From NCBI RefSeq assembly GCF_014836645.1, contig NZ_JACSQM010000001.1, positions 248,001 through 312,000 of the forward strand: a stretch of 64,000 nucleotides of DNA, written 5' to 3'. Positions 24,266 through 33,216 of this stretch are shown here, piece by piece (the stretch's first letter is position 1; every line of letters starts with the position of its first letter). The translations under genes were made by a program, and so were the position numbers. The notes beneath the pieces are model-generated. The model was not told where the DNA came from. It made no database searches and saw only the letters and a list, made by a program, of their open reading frames with translations. The DNA comes from Fictibacillus norfolkensis (GTDB taxonomy: Bacteria > Bacillota > Bacilli > Bacillales > Fictibacillaceae).

Positions 24266-25108
24266 CTACATTTTTGGTGAGCGTGGTACTCTTTCTAACA
24301 TTTCACCCTTCTCATCCCACTTAACAGCACGATAAATACAATCATGATAAAAGAAATACCATGTGTCAGGTTTAATCCATTTTTGTTTTTGAGAGATCGA
24401 AGTCATAGGATAATCATCATAAGCCAGTACCCATAATGGATTATGATGTGCGTGAGTAGGCATGATATCACCGATGTGATAGATTTTTTCGCCATTCTCT
24501 GTTGTAAGCTCGATCAGTGAATGTCCATCACTATGGCCTCCTGTATGAACCATTCTAATACCTTTCATAACTTCTATCTCTTCTTTAAACGTCATTACTT
24601 GTTCTTGAATAGGTTCCCAATTTTCTTTCCAATATGTATTCTGAGACCTGATATTTGGATTCTTTAGCTCATTCCATTCTGTTTGAGAGGTGTAAATAAC
24701 AGCGTTTTCAAAAACAGGTACTAACTGACCATCTTCCCATCTCGTCAATCCAGAGGCATGATCAAAGTGCATATGAGTCATGAGAATAATATCAATATCA
24801 GCAGTTGTTAAACCTTCTTTTTCTAAACTTTTTTCAATAAGCGACTCTTCGGTAACTCCATAGTTTCTTTTTTGTTTTTCTGTTAATTTCCCAAAACCGA
24901 TTCCAGACTCGATCAATATGTTCTTTCCTTCATACCCTTGAACAAGAATAGGCTCTGTTCTCAGTTCGATCTGATTATTGTCGTTAACAGGGTACTTTCT
25001 TTCCCACAGAGGCTTTGGAACGACTCCAAACATAGCACCGCCGTCCATATGTGTAACCCCGCCGTCCAACCAGGTCAGAGTCTTCATTCCGATTTTCCAC
25101 TGATCCAT
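24266..25108 (-). CDS. ytnP: MBL-fold lactonase-type hydrolase YtnP
   Basis: A 280-residue metallo-beta-lactamase-fold hydrolase. The zinc motif [11 protein letters not shown] (H-x-H-x-D-H) and a second histidine in [10 protein letters not shown] plus an aspartate in HIGDIMPTH are present. B. subtilis YtnP (about 281 residues) is described as a lactone hydrolase that quenches signalling molecules of other bacteria. Cytosolic, no signal peptide. ATG at 25108 with AGGAG upstream. Separated from upstream trmB by a terminator, so it is probably transcribed alone. Confidence 0.92.
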   Translation of the reverse strand: MDQWKIGMKTLTWLDGGVTHMDGGAMFGVVPKPLWERKYPVNDNNQIELRTEPILVQGYEGKNILIESGIGFGKLTEKQKRNYGVTEESLIEKSLEKEGLTTADIDIILMTHMHFDHASGLTRWEDGQLVPVFENAVIYTSQTEWNELKNPNIRSQNTYWKENWEPIQEQVMTFKEEIEVMKGIRMVHTGGHSDGHSLIELTTENGEKIYHIGDIMPTHAHHNPLWVLAYDDYPMTSISQKQKWIKPDTWYFFYHDCIYRAVKWDEKGEMLERVPRSPKM

Positions 25109-25174
25109 ATTCTTTCTCCTTTCTATTCCGATCTCCCTACAAGTGTATCATAAGAATCAGAGATCGTATGAAAA

Positions 25175-25200
25175 GAAAAAACCCAAGCATATGCTTGGAT
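25175..25200 (-). terminator. Terminator downstream of trmB
   Basis: Palindromic stem CCAAGCAT/ATGCTTGG followed on the minus strand by a run of U. It lies directly after the trmB stop codon. Confidence 0.85.
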
Positions 25201-25202
25201 TT

Positions 25203-25844
25203 TTATGAACGAAACTGTGCTTCCATGCGGTAGATTCGAAATCCTTTTTCAGAGAATTTCTCTTCATATTCAGTCATGATGTTATCTTCCATATCACTCT
25301 TATGAAGATCAAGACTTACCAAATTGAAGAACATACCGTAAGTTGACATACTATGAAGGGAATATTCGAACAACCCTTGATTATCAGTCTTGAAATGAAT
25401 TTCACCTGGCTTTTTTAATACCGTCTCATATCTCTTCAGAAAACTTTCATGAGTTAATCTTCTTTTTGCATGTTTAGATTTTGGCCATGGATCTGAAAAA
25501 TTAAGATAAACACGTTCAATTTCTCCTGGTTCAAAATAATCAAGTAAATGTGAAGCATCTGCTCTAATCAGTTTAACATTCGGTATTTCGTCTTCAAGTA
25601 TACGGTCTAGCGCAGTAATGATGATGCTATCATAAAGCTCCATGCCTAAATAATTTACTGAAGGATTTTGTTTACCCATCCCATTAATAAATTGTCCCTT
25701 ACCTGTTCCAACTTCAATATGAATCGGGTTATCGTTGCCAAAAAAAGAATGCCATTTTCCTTTCATCTTCTCTGGTTCGACTGAAACATATTTAGGATTT
25801 TCAATTAATTTGTCTTTAGCCCAAGGCTTAAATCGTTGACGCAT
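25203..25844 (-). CDS. trmB: tRNA (guanine-N7)-methyltransferase
   Basis: SAM-dependent methyltransferase that makes m7G46 in tRNA variable loops. The SAM-binding region [16 protein letters not shown] is at about residues 40-55, and the TrmB signature [16 protein letters not shown] is near 116-131. The length of 213 residues equals the B. subtilis enzyme. ATG at 25844 with a GGGGAG ribosome site upstream. Divergent from ytzH and followed by its own terminator. Confidence 0.96.
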   Translation of the reverse strand: MRQRFKPWAKDKLIENPKYVSVEPEKMKGKWHSFFGNDNPIHIEVGTGKGQFINGMGKQNPSVNYLGMELYDSIIITALDRILEDEIPNVKLIRADASHLLDYFEPGEIERVYLNFSDPWPKSKHAKRRLTHESFLKRYETVLKKPGEIHFKTDNQGLFEYSLHSMSTYGMFFNLVSLDLHKSDMEDNIMTEYEEKFSEKGFRIYRMEAQFRS

Positions 25845-25961
25845 ATTTTCTCCCCACTTTTTCCACTTTTATATACAATTTCGTTTACTTTCATATATTG
25901 AACGAAGGATATTTTTTCAGCATAATCCATAAGCTATGCAATGAAAGGATGTGCAGCGAAA

Positions 25962-26246
25962 ATGCCATTAAATCACAACGACCAATTGCATATCATCAGA
26001 GATCTTCTTCAAGACCATTACACCGATTGTGCTGGTTCACCATCCGAATGTGCTCAATTAGAACGTCTTGCTGCACATTTATTGGAGAACGGCGCTGTAC
26101 ATGAAGAGGTACGGAACATCTTGTCCAACATTAATGAATATAGCCACACCGGCTTTTCACACCAGCATCTAGACGAGCATATTACGAATCATCGCCCACA
26201 CTTAGAGTCATGGATCAACACGATTCAAACGCATCATCCATATTAA
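25962..26246 (+). CDS. ytzH: YtzH-like small protein
   Basis: A 94-residue hydrophilic, histidine-rich protein of the YtzH-like family, predicted helical, with no signal peptide and no known function. The ATG at 25962 (MPLNHNDQ) has AAAGGATG 9 nt upstream and aligns with the start of B. subtilis YtzH; an in-frame ATG seven codons earlier overlaps that ribosome site. It lies between trmB and ytmP as in B. subtilis, convergent with ytmP. A 9-bp inverted repeat (GACACTATT/AATAGTGTC, 26251-26276) follows the stop but has no U-run. Confidence 0.86.
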   Translation: MPLNHNDQLHIIRDLLQDHYTDCAGSPSECAQLERLAAHLLENGAVHEEVRNILSNINEYSHTGFSHQHLDEHITNHRPHLESWINTIQTHHPY

Positions 26247-26296
26247 GACACTATTCCCTAGGAAATAGTGTCAGATGATCTTATATAATGTCAAAG

Positions 26297-27088
26297 TTAG
26301 ATGGAACCCGCAAGTTTCTTAATACTTTCTGCAAAATGGGCAGTCTCTTTAGACTGTCCTTTTTCTTTATACCAGAAAAAAGAGCTTATCGTTTGTGCCA
26401 AAACATACCAATGCATTCTTCTTTCTAAGTCATCATCGAGTGTTTCCCCATAGATTTCAAGCCATTCTTCCCATTTTTCGTAAGGAATATAGCTATAGAG
26501 AAGCATTCCAAGATCAAGAGCAGGATCAGCGATCATCGCTCCGTCCCAATCGATCAAGTACAATTCATCCGATTCACTTAACAGCCAATTGTTATGATTC
26601 ACATCACAATGACATACAACTAAATTATCAACTGTAACTTCTGTGGCAGTCTCCATTAAATAAGCAAAGGAATCGTTTATGATTTCTAAATAATCTTTTT
26701 CCTTACGCATCTGCAATTGTATATCGTTTAAAAGGTCAACAGGCGTCAATCTTTTTTTCTCGAGTCGATTCATCATACCAAGCAGCTCTTGAGATCGGTG
26801 AATTTTTGCAAGAAGTTCTGCAACATTCTCACTTTTCATATCTGCTGCTTTCAATTCACGGCCGTCTAGCCATTGTTGAGCTGTTATTACATCTCCATTA
26901 CCTAATCTTTTTGTCCATAAAAGTTTAGGAACAATTCCTTCAGCAGAAAGAACAGCTAAAAACGGAGAGGAATTACGCTTTAAAAACAGTTTTTGGTTCC
27001 CATATTCAGCTATATATGCTTCTCCCGTTGCTCCGCCAGCAGGGGAAACCTGCCAATCTTCTCCCAAAATCTGTTCCAAATTGTTCAC
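26297..27088 (-). CDS. ytmP: Phosphotransferase/kinase-fold protein YtmP
   Basis: A 263-residue protein of the aminoglycoside-phosphotransferase/choline-kinase fold. The catalytic HxDxxxxN box reads CHCDVNHNNW (about residues 159-168) and the metal-binding IDWDGA follows about 15 residues later. The substrate is unknown; B. subtilis YtmP is also only assigned by fold. Cytosolic. ATG at 27088 near the end of a short A-rich leader. It faces ytzH and follows the pullulanase gene on the same strand, separated by the pullulanase terminator. Confidence 0.88.
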   Translation of the reverse strand: MNNLEQILGEDWQVSPAGGATGEAYIAEYGNQKLFLKRNSSPFLAVLSAEGIVPKLLWTKRLGNGDVITAQQWLDGRELKAADMKSENVAELLAKIHRSQELLGMMNRLEKKRLTPVDLLNDIQLQMRKEKDYLEIINDSFAYLMETATEVTVDNLVVCHCDVNHNNWLLSESDELYLIDWDGAMIADPALDLGMLLYSYIPYEKWEEWLEIYGETLDDDLERRMHWYVLAQTISSFFWYKEKGQSKETAHFAESIKKLAGSI

Positions 27089-27191
27089 CTTCTTGTCTAG
27101 TTAAGAAATCCGTTTTTTAATAGTTGTTCGTTCAAAAAATCATAGCTTTTCCGTATCGAATTAAATTACTGCGAAGTCATTATTTTAACAC

Positions 27192-27216
27192 AAAAAATCA
27201 AGAAAAGCACTTGATT
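27192..27216 (-). terminator. Terminator downstream of pullulanase gene
   Basis: AATCAAG/CTTGATT stem followed by UUUUU on the minus strand, about 20 bp after the pullulanase stop. The short stem makes it a moderate call. Confidence 0.55.
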
Positions 27217-27233
27217 CTTGATTCTTTACAATC

Positions 27234-29372
27234 CTAAACAGAATATAACAAAGAAAAAGATAATGCTTCTAATTTATATAGATCTTCGTTTATTAACCGA
27301 TTATAGTATTTTTCATCTTCAATCGCTAACGTCCATGTGTTTTTTTCTAACGGGATTAATATCGGTTTAGTCGTTTGGTTAAAAAGTAGTAAAGCATTAC
27401 TCCAATAAGAAGTATCCTTTTTTATATCGGTGTTTGGTAGGTGCAACTTAAATCCCAGACCGCCATCTGGGACTATCCATTCCAAAAACTCAGCTGAGCT
27501 TTCAAGGAAGATAGGCTGTGATTTCCTTATACCTATCAGCTGTTTAAAATAATCAACTTCTTTATGAAAGGACTCAACAAGGTTCCAGTCGAACGCATTA
27601 ATCGTGTCGGGGAGGTTATAGCTGTTCTCTTCACCTTTTTTCGTTCGAAAACATTCTTGCCCAGCATGGATAAATGGAACACCTTGCGCAAAGATCGTAA
27701 ACGCTAAGGCGAGCTGTTGTCTTTTTCTGCGCAAAAATTCATCTTCAAATGGATGTCGAATAGACAATAAGTCAAACAAAGTATGATTATCATGACATTC
27801 TGAATAATTAATGCTTTGCTCAGGTTTGATAAATGTTGAATTCTGACCTGAATAACCCCTCATCACATGCTTCATTTGATGTTTGATCCGTTCATCATGA
27901 TTACCATTTATAAACCCGCTCTGACCGTCAGGAAAGATGCTCCCCTTAACATGGTCCCGAAACGCATCATTGAAAAAAGAATAGGAAGGCATCTTTTTAG
28001 CAGATGAAAGAGTAGCTCGTTTTTCTGGTTCTAAATTCGTATTTAAGTCCCAGCCTTCTCCAAGTAAGAATACGCCAGGATTCAATGATGTAAGTTTTTC
28101 AGCTGCCAGGTTCATCGTTTCAACATCATGAATCCCCATCAGATCGAATCGGAATCCATCCACTTTATATTCACTCATCCAATACGTTAAAGCATCTAGG
28201 ATGAACTTTCGCATCATTTTTCTTTCCGAAGCTGTATCATTTCCTACACCGGTTCCATTAACCGGGTTTCCCCCATTATCATAACGAAAAAAATAGCCAG
28301 GAACGAGTTTTTCAAATGGTGATTCTTCTCTTTTATATACATGGTTGTAAACCACGTCTAAAATAACAGAGAGCCCATTTTGTTGGAGTGTGTGTATTAA
28401 TGTTTTCAATTCTTTTATCCTGCAACTGGGATCGTAGGGATTCGTTGCATAGGAGCCTTCAGGAGAAAAAAAATGAACCGGATCATATCCCCAGTTGTAC
28501 GCTGAATCAGGCATTGTTTCATCAACACTTCCGAAGTCAGCTACGGGCAACAATTGAACGTGAGTGATACCGAGACTTTTCAAGTATTCCAATCCTGTAT
28601 GAAATCCATTGGGTGTTTTTGTTCCTAATTCTGTTAATCCTAGATACTTGCCTTTATTTACGACACCACTATCAGAATGAATCGTTAAATCCCGAACATG
28701 AACTTCATAAATAATACTGTCTGTTTTTGAACGAAGGTTTATCTTTTTGCCTGATCGATTCCACCCTTCAGGGTCTGTTTCTGGAAGATGGATAACGACC
28801 GAATATACACCATTTGCAGTAACAGACTTAGAGTAAGGATCTGTTGTTTCTACCCATTCATGGTTTACGTTTACAACAAACAAATATTCTGTAAGATGGT
28901 GGTCTCCTTCTAACGTAATCTCCCAAACTCCTTTTTCGGTCCGTGACATTTTTTGTTCAATAAAGGTATTAGATTTTTGGGTTTTATACTTAAGTTTCAT
29001 CGCAAAAGCTACAGGTGACCAAACTTTAAACGTTGTACTCTCGGGTGTGTAAATCGCTCCAAGACTTGTTTCATCATAATAGAGACTATCGAACTTCGGT
29101 GTGCGTACAATGCTACCGATCATTAAAGGGATTCTTGATTCGTTAATCATGACCCAATATCGGTTTTTTAAATGAATCGGCATTCTCGTTCTACATTTAT
29201 AGATCATTTGATTATGATAATGCTCTTGTTCATCAATGGTTAACGGCTGAACCACCTTATTATCATCTACCAATGAAAGTGAAGGGCTGACCGAAAAGGG
29301 CTTATTAACTACAATCGTTATCATAGAAAAATCATCCATATATGCGGACATTGAAATGGTATCACCTTTCAT
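27234..29372 (-). CDS. amyX: Type I pullulanase
   Basis: Debranching glycoside hydrolase (GH13_14) that cleaves alpha-1,6 bonds in pullulan and glycogen-derived dextrins. 712 residues (B. subtilis AmyX about 718). There is an N-terminal CBM48-like domain, then the family signature YNWGYDP near residue 290. The catalytic nucleophile region DGFRFDLMGIHD is near 402-413, the acid/base in LLGEGWD near 440, and the third acidic residue in SECHDNH. No signal peptide, so it is intracellular and probably acts on stored glycogen. ATG at 29372 (MKGDTI) is chosen because GAGGGG lies 8 nt upstream; a GTG three codons earlier touches that site. Confidence 0.95.
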   Translation of the reverse strand: MKGDTISMSAYMDDFSMITIVVNKPFSVSPSLSLVDDNKVVQPLTIDEQEHYHNQMIYKCRTRMPIHLKNRYWVMINESRIPLMIGSIVRTPKFDSLYYDETSLGAIYTPESTTFKVWSPVAFAMKLKYKTQKSNTFIEQKMSRTEKGVWEITLEGDHHLTEYLFVVNVNHEWVETTDPYSKSVTANGVYSVVIHLPETDPEGWNRSGKKINLRSKTDSIIYEVHVRDLTIHSDSGVVNKGKYLGLTELGTKTPNGFHTGLEYLKSLGITHVQLLPVADFGSVDETMPDSAYNWGYDPVHFFSPEGSYATNPYDPSCRIKELKTLIHTLQQNGLSVILDVVYNHVYKREESPFEKLVPGYFFRYDNGGNPVNGTGVGNDTASERKMMRKFILDALTYWMSEYKVDGFRFDLMGIHDVETMNLAAEKLTSLNPGVFLLGEGWDLNTNLEPEKRATLSSAKKMPSYSFFNDAFRDHVKGSIFPDGQSGFINGNHDERIKHQMKHVMRGYSGQNSTFIKPEQSINYSECHDNHTLFDLLSIRHPFEDEFLRRKRQQLALAFTIFAQGVPFIHAGQECFRTKKGEENSYNLPDTINAFDWNLVESFHKEVDYFKQLIGIRKSQPIFLESSAEFLEWIVPDGGLGFKLHLPNTDIKKDTSYWSNALLLFNQTTKPILIPLEKNTWTLAIEDEKYYNRLINEDLYKLEALSFSLLYSV

Positions 29373-29442
29373 TGAACTCACCCCTCTTTATCGCTATTAC
29401 ATCATATTGAACGTAAAATGAATTGGTTATTCCTTTTTTATA

Positions 29443-29494
29443 TAAAAAAAGAGACTCATCCTAAAAGTAAGATAGATTTACTTTAGGCGGCCTC
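29443..29494 (-). terminator. Terminator of the ytlPQR operon
   Basis: On the minus strand a stem with CCTAAAGTAA pairing with TTACTTTTAGG and outer GAG/CTC bases is followed by seven or eight U. It lies after the small membrane protein gene at 29534-29737. Confidence 0.75.
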
Positions 29495-29533
29495 ACGCAT
29501 TTGGCGAAGATAACTAAAAAAAGTTTTCTATCT

Positions 29534-29737
29534 TCACTCCGCATTTAAATACTTATTCTTCATGATTCTCCCTGCAATAACGATTGCCGCATAAACGATG
29601 ACAGGTAAAACAATTCCAAGAATTAGCTGGTCATTGGTTACATCTAAAATCCAATTCTTCAAACCAGACTTCTTTTCGATCAACATAACCCAAAGGAAGG
29701 CAAAAAGAGCTATATTAAAAAAATCTGTCCATTTCAT
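29534..29737 (-). CDS. Small two-helix membrane protein, unknown function
   Basis: A 67-residue protein with two hydrophobic segments (about residues 5-20 and 37-56, the second VLPVIVYAAIVIAGRIM) linked by a polar stretch, and a basic end NKYLNAE. I do not recognise a family. ATG at 29737 with GTGGGG 8 nt upstream. It starts 26 bp after the stop of the lipid kinase gene and is followed by the operon terminator, so it is likely the last gene of the ytlP-ytlQ-ytlR unit. Confidence 0.68.
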   Translation of the reverse strand: MKWTDFFNIALFAFLWVMLIEKKSGLKNWILDVTNDQLILGIVLPVIVYAAIVIAGRIMKNKYLNAE

Positions 29738-29763
29738 TTTTATTCCCCACTCTTTTTAAAAAT

Positions 29764-30687
29764 TTATATTTTAACTGAAACTGTACTTGGTTGAACTTCA
29801 ATACGAACCGGAGTGGTTCCTTTGTACTCACCATCGGCATGAATGGCTACTGACCTACGTGTTATAACTTCAATCTCTTTCCCTTTAAACTGAGAAACTC
29901 CTTGTACGTTAACATGACCACCCCAAAATACAGAAACAAAGAGCAATAAAAGTTTGAATAGAGATAGATCATGTACAACACAAACATCTAGAACTCCATC
30001 ATTACACTTAGCTGATGGACAAATTTTCATACCCCCTCCATAATAGGGCATGTTACCAACAGCTACAAGCCAGACATTGCTAAACTTTTGTTCATGTCCA
30101 TCGATTCTAATTTCCATGGAATCTGGCACATAAAATTTTAGAACCTTAAACAGTGTAAAAACATACGCAAGTGAACCTAATTTTAGCTTATGTAAATACT
30201 TTTTGTATGTCGCTTCACTTGTAAACTTTGCGACTTCTCCATCCAAACCAATACCAACAGCACTGATAAAAGACTGTATCTTATTGCTTCTTCCTAAAAG
30301 TTGAATGCTGCCAGAGTCAGTCTTGAGCGTCCGATTGCGTTTAAGATATAGAAGTTGTTTTTTTAACCCTTTAACATCTTTCGTTAAGACTCGAACGATA
30401 TCATTGCCAGATCCTCCAGATATAAACCCTAAAGGAATGCTTGGATTTTCTTTCATACCGTTTAAAACTTCATGTATCGTACCGTCTCCACCTACTGCAA
30501 TAATAGCATTAATATCATCTTTGTTTATGTATGTAACCTTCTTCGCAATTTCTGTGGCATGACCGCTATACTCTGTATAAAATGTTCTATAGCTTATCTC
30601 TTCCACGTCCATTGCATTTTTTAATTGATTAAATGTATGAATCGCTTTTGCGTTGTTTGCATTAATGATAAAGAAATATTTTTTCAT
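29764..30687 (-). CDS. ytlR: Lipid kinase of the diacylglycerol kinase family (YtlR)
   Basis: A 307-residue YegS/BmrU-type lipid kinase, close in size to B. subtilis YtlR. The nucleotide-binding motif AVGGDGTIHEVL is at about residues 62-73, and GFISGGSGNDIVR (about 89-101) completes the catalytic fold. The C-terminal domain has the family ending in which AIHADGEYKG precedes the last beta strands. Probably cytosolic and membrane-associated, phosphorylating diacylglycerol or a related lipid; the substrate is not shown by the sequence. ATG at 30687 with GAGGA upstream. Third gene in a row after ytlP and ytlQ. Confidence 0.9.
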   Translation of the reverse strand: MKKYFFIINANNAKAIHTFNQLKNAMDVEEISYRTFYTEYSGHATEIAKKVTYINKDDINAIIAVGGDGTIHEVLNGMKENPSIPLGFISGGSGNDIVRVLTKDVKGLKKQLLYLKRNRTLKTDSGSIQLLGRSNKIQSFISAVGIGLDGEVAKFTSEATYKKYLHKLKLGSLAYVFTLFKVLKFYVPDSMEIRIDGHEQKFSNVWLVAVGNMPYYGGGMKICPSAKCNDGVLDVCVVHDLSLFKLLLLFVSVFWGGHVNVQGVSQFKGKEIEVITRRSVAIHADGEYKGTTPVRIEVQPSTVSVKI

Positions 30688-30736
30688 TCAGTGCGTCCTC
30701 GATCTTATGTTTTTAAAAGTAATTCGACAAAATCTC

Positions 30737-31519
30737 TCAAATACCTTCAAAATGAAACTCAGACTCACTGGATAACGGATCTTTTCTGTATAGAGAATTC
30801 GTTACACCTAATTTAAGGAGATCAGACACAAATTTTAATTGCTGACCTTTAATGGGTGCAGGATTTTGTTGAAGAAGTGCATGCCACTCATTAAAATTGC
30901 GTTTATCTACATAGCTGACTCTTCTCCAATCACTCGTAAAATCAATAAAGGCATCTGGTGCAACAATGCATGATTTTAAGGACAACTGTTTTTGATAAGG
31001 TTCCCAAGCTTCTCGTACTATAGATTGCATGTGTTCAAGTCGAATAAACGGACTCAAGACGGTTTCTTTCTGCTCATGTCGAATATTTTTCCAGAAACGT
31101 TTGTTATCAGCTTCTTGCCAAATTCCTTCTCCACTCATCCAAACGATCAGCCAAACCTCTGTGGGTCCTACCAAAATAATATTTAGTTCCACTCCTGTAT
31201 TCTTCACTTGAAAGACAGGTTCATAGAACAAAAAGTAGTTATCAGGAATTCCTTGAATGAGTAACTTTAGCGTTTCATCTTGAAGGTATTTTTTATCCCA
31301 GTTTGAAATCTCTTTTACAGTCGAAGTAGCCCAGTTCATCTGATGATGAAATAATTTTTCCCGGAATTCTTGATGAGATCGCTTACGATTCTCTGTTCCA
31401 TATTGTTGTTGGAATGCCCTCCAGCGATTTTCTTTAATACGCATAAATAATGATTGATAGTGATGTAAATTGTTTTCGTATCTCGATACATAATCAAGTA
31501 ATTTAACCAGTTGAGCCAT
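30737..31519 (-). CDS. ytlQ: YtlQ-like protein of unknown function
   Basis: A 260-residue protein matching B. subtilis YtlQ in place and size. It has a basic helical N-terminal part and a beta-rich centre (VELNIILVGPTEVWLIVWMSG), which together recall a nuclease-related fold, but I see no firm catalytic motif. No signal peptide. The start at 31519 (MAQLVKLLDY) follows AGAGGAG by 5-6 nt; an in-frame ATG seven codons upstream precedes that site and lacks its own. It begins 23 bp after the ytlP stop, hence is operonic with ytlP and ytlR. Confidence 0.82.
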   Translation of the reverse strand: MAQLVKLLDYVSRYENNLHHYQSLFMRIKENRWRAFQQQYGTENRKRSHQEFREKLFHHQMNWATSTVKEISNWDKKYLQDETLKLLIQGIPDNYFLFYEPVFQVKNTGVELNIILVGPTEVWLIVWMSGEGIWQEADNKRFWKNIRHEQKETVLSPFIRLEHMQSIVREAWEPYQKQLSLKSCIVAPDAFIDFTSDWRRVSYVDKRNFNEWHALLQQNPAPIKGQQLKFVSDLLKLGVTNSLYRKDPLSSESEFHFEGI

Positions 31520-31542
31520 AGGATCTCCTCTCTGTTTCATCT

Positions 31543-32100
31543 CTATATAGAATATGAGTGTAATACATGATATTTGGGCTGTTTATCTACATGTGTTTCA
31601 TAGAGAACGATCTCGCCTGCTATGAATGGTACGTTTTCGCCATAATGATTCCACCATAGTTGTGAATCTACCCCATTATGGTCTGACTCTATATGTTTTC
31701 GTGCTAGCGTAATGTGCGGAGCATAAGGTCTTTTATCAAGTTGAAAACCTACCTTCTCACATACATAAGCTACTTGTTTTTGCAGAGTATATAAACAGTG
31801 TTCTTCTTCAACACCTGCCCAAAAGATCCTTGGATGTTTTTCGTTTCCGAAAAAGCCAAATTGGTTTATTTGAAGTGAAAAATTACTCTCTGTTATACTC
31901 ATTTTCTTGTTAAGTAATTCATGAAGTTTTTGAAGCTGTTCTGACGAAGCAGCACCTAGAAAAGCTAAAGTGATATGAAAGTCATCAGGATGTACCCATG
32001 TTTTAAAATGATGTTCTTTCCTTATAAGGCTGCATATATTCGCAAGCTTTGTCTTGGTCTCATCAGGAAGCTTTAGTGCCAAAAAATAATGTCTTTGCAT
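31543..32100 (-). CDS. ytlP: RNA 2',3'-cyclic phosphodiesterase (ThpR/LigT type)
   Basis: A 185-residue 2H phosphoesterase. Both HxTx motifs are present: FHITLAFLG near residue 42 and PHITLARKH near residue 127. Homologues hydrolyse 2',3'-cyclic phosphates on RNA and can ligate 2'-5' RNA ends; the in vivo role is unclear. ATG at 32100 (MQRHYF) is chosen because AAGGTG is 10 nt upstream; a GTG three codons earlier lies too close to that site. First gene of ytlP-ytlQ-ytlR-small membrane protein, and divergent from ytkP. Confidence 0.92.
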   Translation of the reverse strand: MQRHYFLALKLPDETKTKLANICSLIRKEHHFKTWVHPDDFHITLAFLGAASSEQLQKLHELLNKKMSITESNFSLQINQFGFFGNEKHPRIFWAGVEEEHCLYTLQKQVAYVCEKVGFQLDKRPYAPHITLARKHIESDHNGVDSQLWWNHYGENVPFIAGEIVLYETHVDKQPKYHVLHSYSI

Positions 32101-32211
32101 ACTTCTCACACACCTTCATTTATTTTATCAAAAAATACATGGATTCATCTGCTTTTTTCCCGCATGACTTATTTGTTATAATCGAATCAGCAAGGAAAAG
32201 GAGTGCAGTTT

Positions 32212-33144
32212 ATGAGAGTTGTTACAAATATCGCGGATTTAATCGGTGATACACCTATCGTAAAGTTAAACCGCCTTCCTCATCAAGAGGGAGCCGATGT
32301 ATATGTGAAGCTAGAATATTACAACCCTAGTCGAAGCCTGAAAGACCGCGCTGCTTATAATATGATCATTGATGCAGAACAGAAAGGTCTCTTAAAGGAA
32401 GGCTCTACCATTATCGAACCTACTTCAGGAAATACAGGGATCGGACTCGCTATGAATGCGGCTGCTAGAGGTTATTCTTCCATTATTGTGATGCCTGATA
32501 CGATGACAGAAGAAAGAATTAATCTTTTAAAAGCATATGGAGCAAAAGTGGTACTAACTCCTGGTGATGAAAAGATGCCCGGAGCGATTAAGAAGGCACG
32601 AGAGCTTGCCGAAGAAATTCCTAATAGCTATATGCCGATGCAATTTGAGAACCCTTCAAACCCTGATGCACACAGAGGAAGCACAGCGATTGAGATTAAA
32701 GAAGCCATCGAAGAGTTAAACAAGCCCTTTACTGCTTTTATCGCACCCGCTGGTACAGGAGGAACGATCACAGGTACGGGTGAACAGCTTAAAACCTTTT
32801 TTCCGAATTTAACTGTTCATGTCGTAGAACCTAAAGGGTCTCCTGTTCTTTCGGGAGGAAAGCCTGGGAAACATAAACTTGTAGGTACAAGTCCTGGTTT
32901 CATCCCACCAATCTTAAATCAAAAGGTCTATGATGAGATTGTTCAAGTTAATGATGAAGACGCGTATACGATCACGAGACGTCTTGCTTCAGAAGAAGGG
33001 ATCTTGGTCGGTCCATCATCAGGAGCAGCTGTATATGCCGCTATAAAAATTGCAGAAAAACGCAAAAAAGGTGAAGTTGTAATCTGTATGACGTGTGATT
33101 CAGGAGAACGTTATTTATCGAGTGATCTGTTTCAATTTGAATAG
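32212..33144 (+). CDS. ytkP: PLP-dependent cysteine synthase family protein YtkP
   Basis: A 310-residue O-acetylserine sulfhydrylase-type enzyme (fold type II PLP). The PLP lysine is K44 in NPSRSLKDRAA. The phosphate-binding loop is GTGGTITGTGEQ, and the substrate loop is EPTSGNTGIGLA. B. subtilis YtkP (311 residues) is a paralogue of CysK annotated as a probable cysteine synthase. The sulphur donor and true substrate are not determinable here. The start at 32212 has AAAGGAG 8-9 nt upstream; a GTG three codons earlier overlaps it. Own terminator at 33150-33185. Confidence 0.92.
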   Translation: MRVVTNIADLIGDTPIVKLNRLPHQEGADVYVKLEYYNPSRSLKDRAAYNMIIDAEQKGLLKEGSTIIEPTSGNTGIGLAMNAAARGYSSIIVMPDTMTEERINLLKAYGAKVVLTPGDEKMPGAIKKARELAEEIPNSYMPMQFENPSNPDAHRGSTAIEIKEAIEELNKPFTAFIAPAGTGGTITGTGEQLKTFFPNLTVHVVEPKGSPVLSGGKPGKHKLVGTSPGFIPPILNQKVYDEIVQVNDEDAYTITRRLASEEGILVGPSSGAAVYAAIKIAEKRKKGEVVICMTCDSGERYLSSDLFQFE

Positions 33145-33149
33145 ATGAC

Positions 33150-33185
33150 AAAAGCATCCCAAACAGAATTGGGATGCTTTTTTTT
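33150..33185. terminator. Terminator between ytkP and MFS gene
   Basis: AAAGCATCCCAA/TTGGGATGCTTT stem followed by eight T on the plus strand. The minus strand reading has a shorter U-run (UUUU), so it may serve both convergent genes. Confidence 0.88.
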
Positions 33186-33216
33186 GTACATTTTGCTCAA
33201 AATAGTGGTTAACCTT

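Noticed and set aside
26250..26278. Inverted repeat between ytzH and ytmP
   Set aside because: The stem is clear but neither strand has a following U-run, so I did not call it a terminator.
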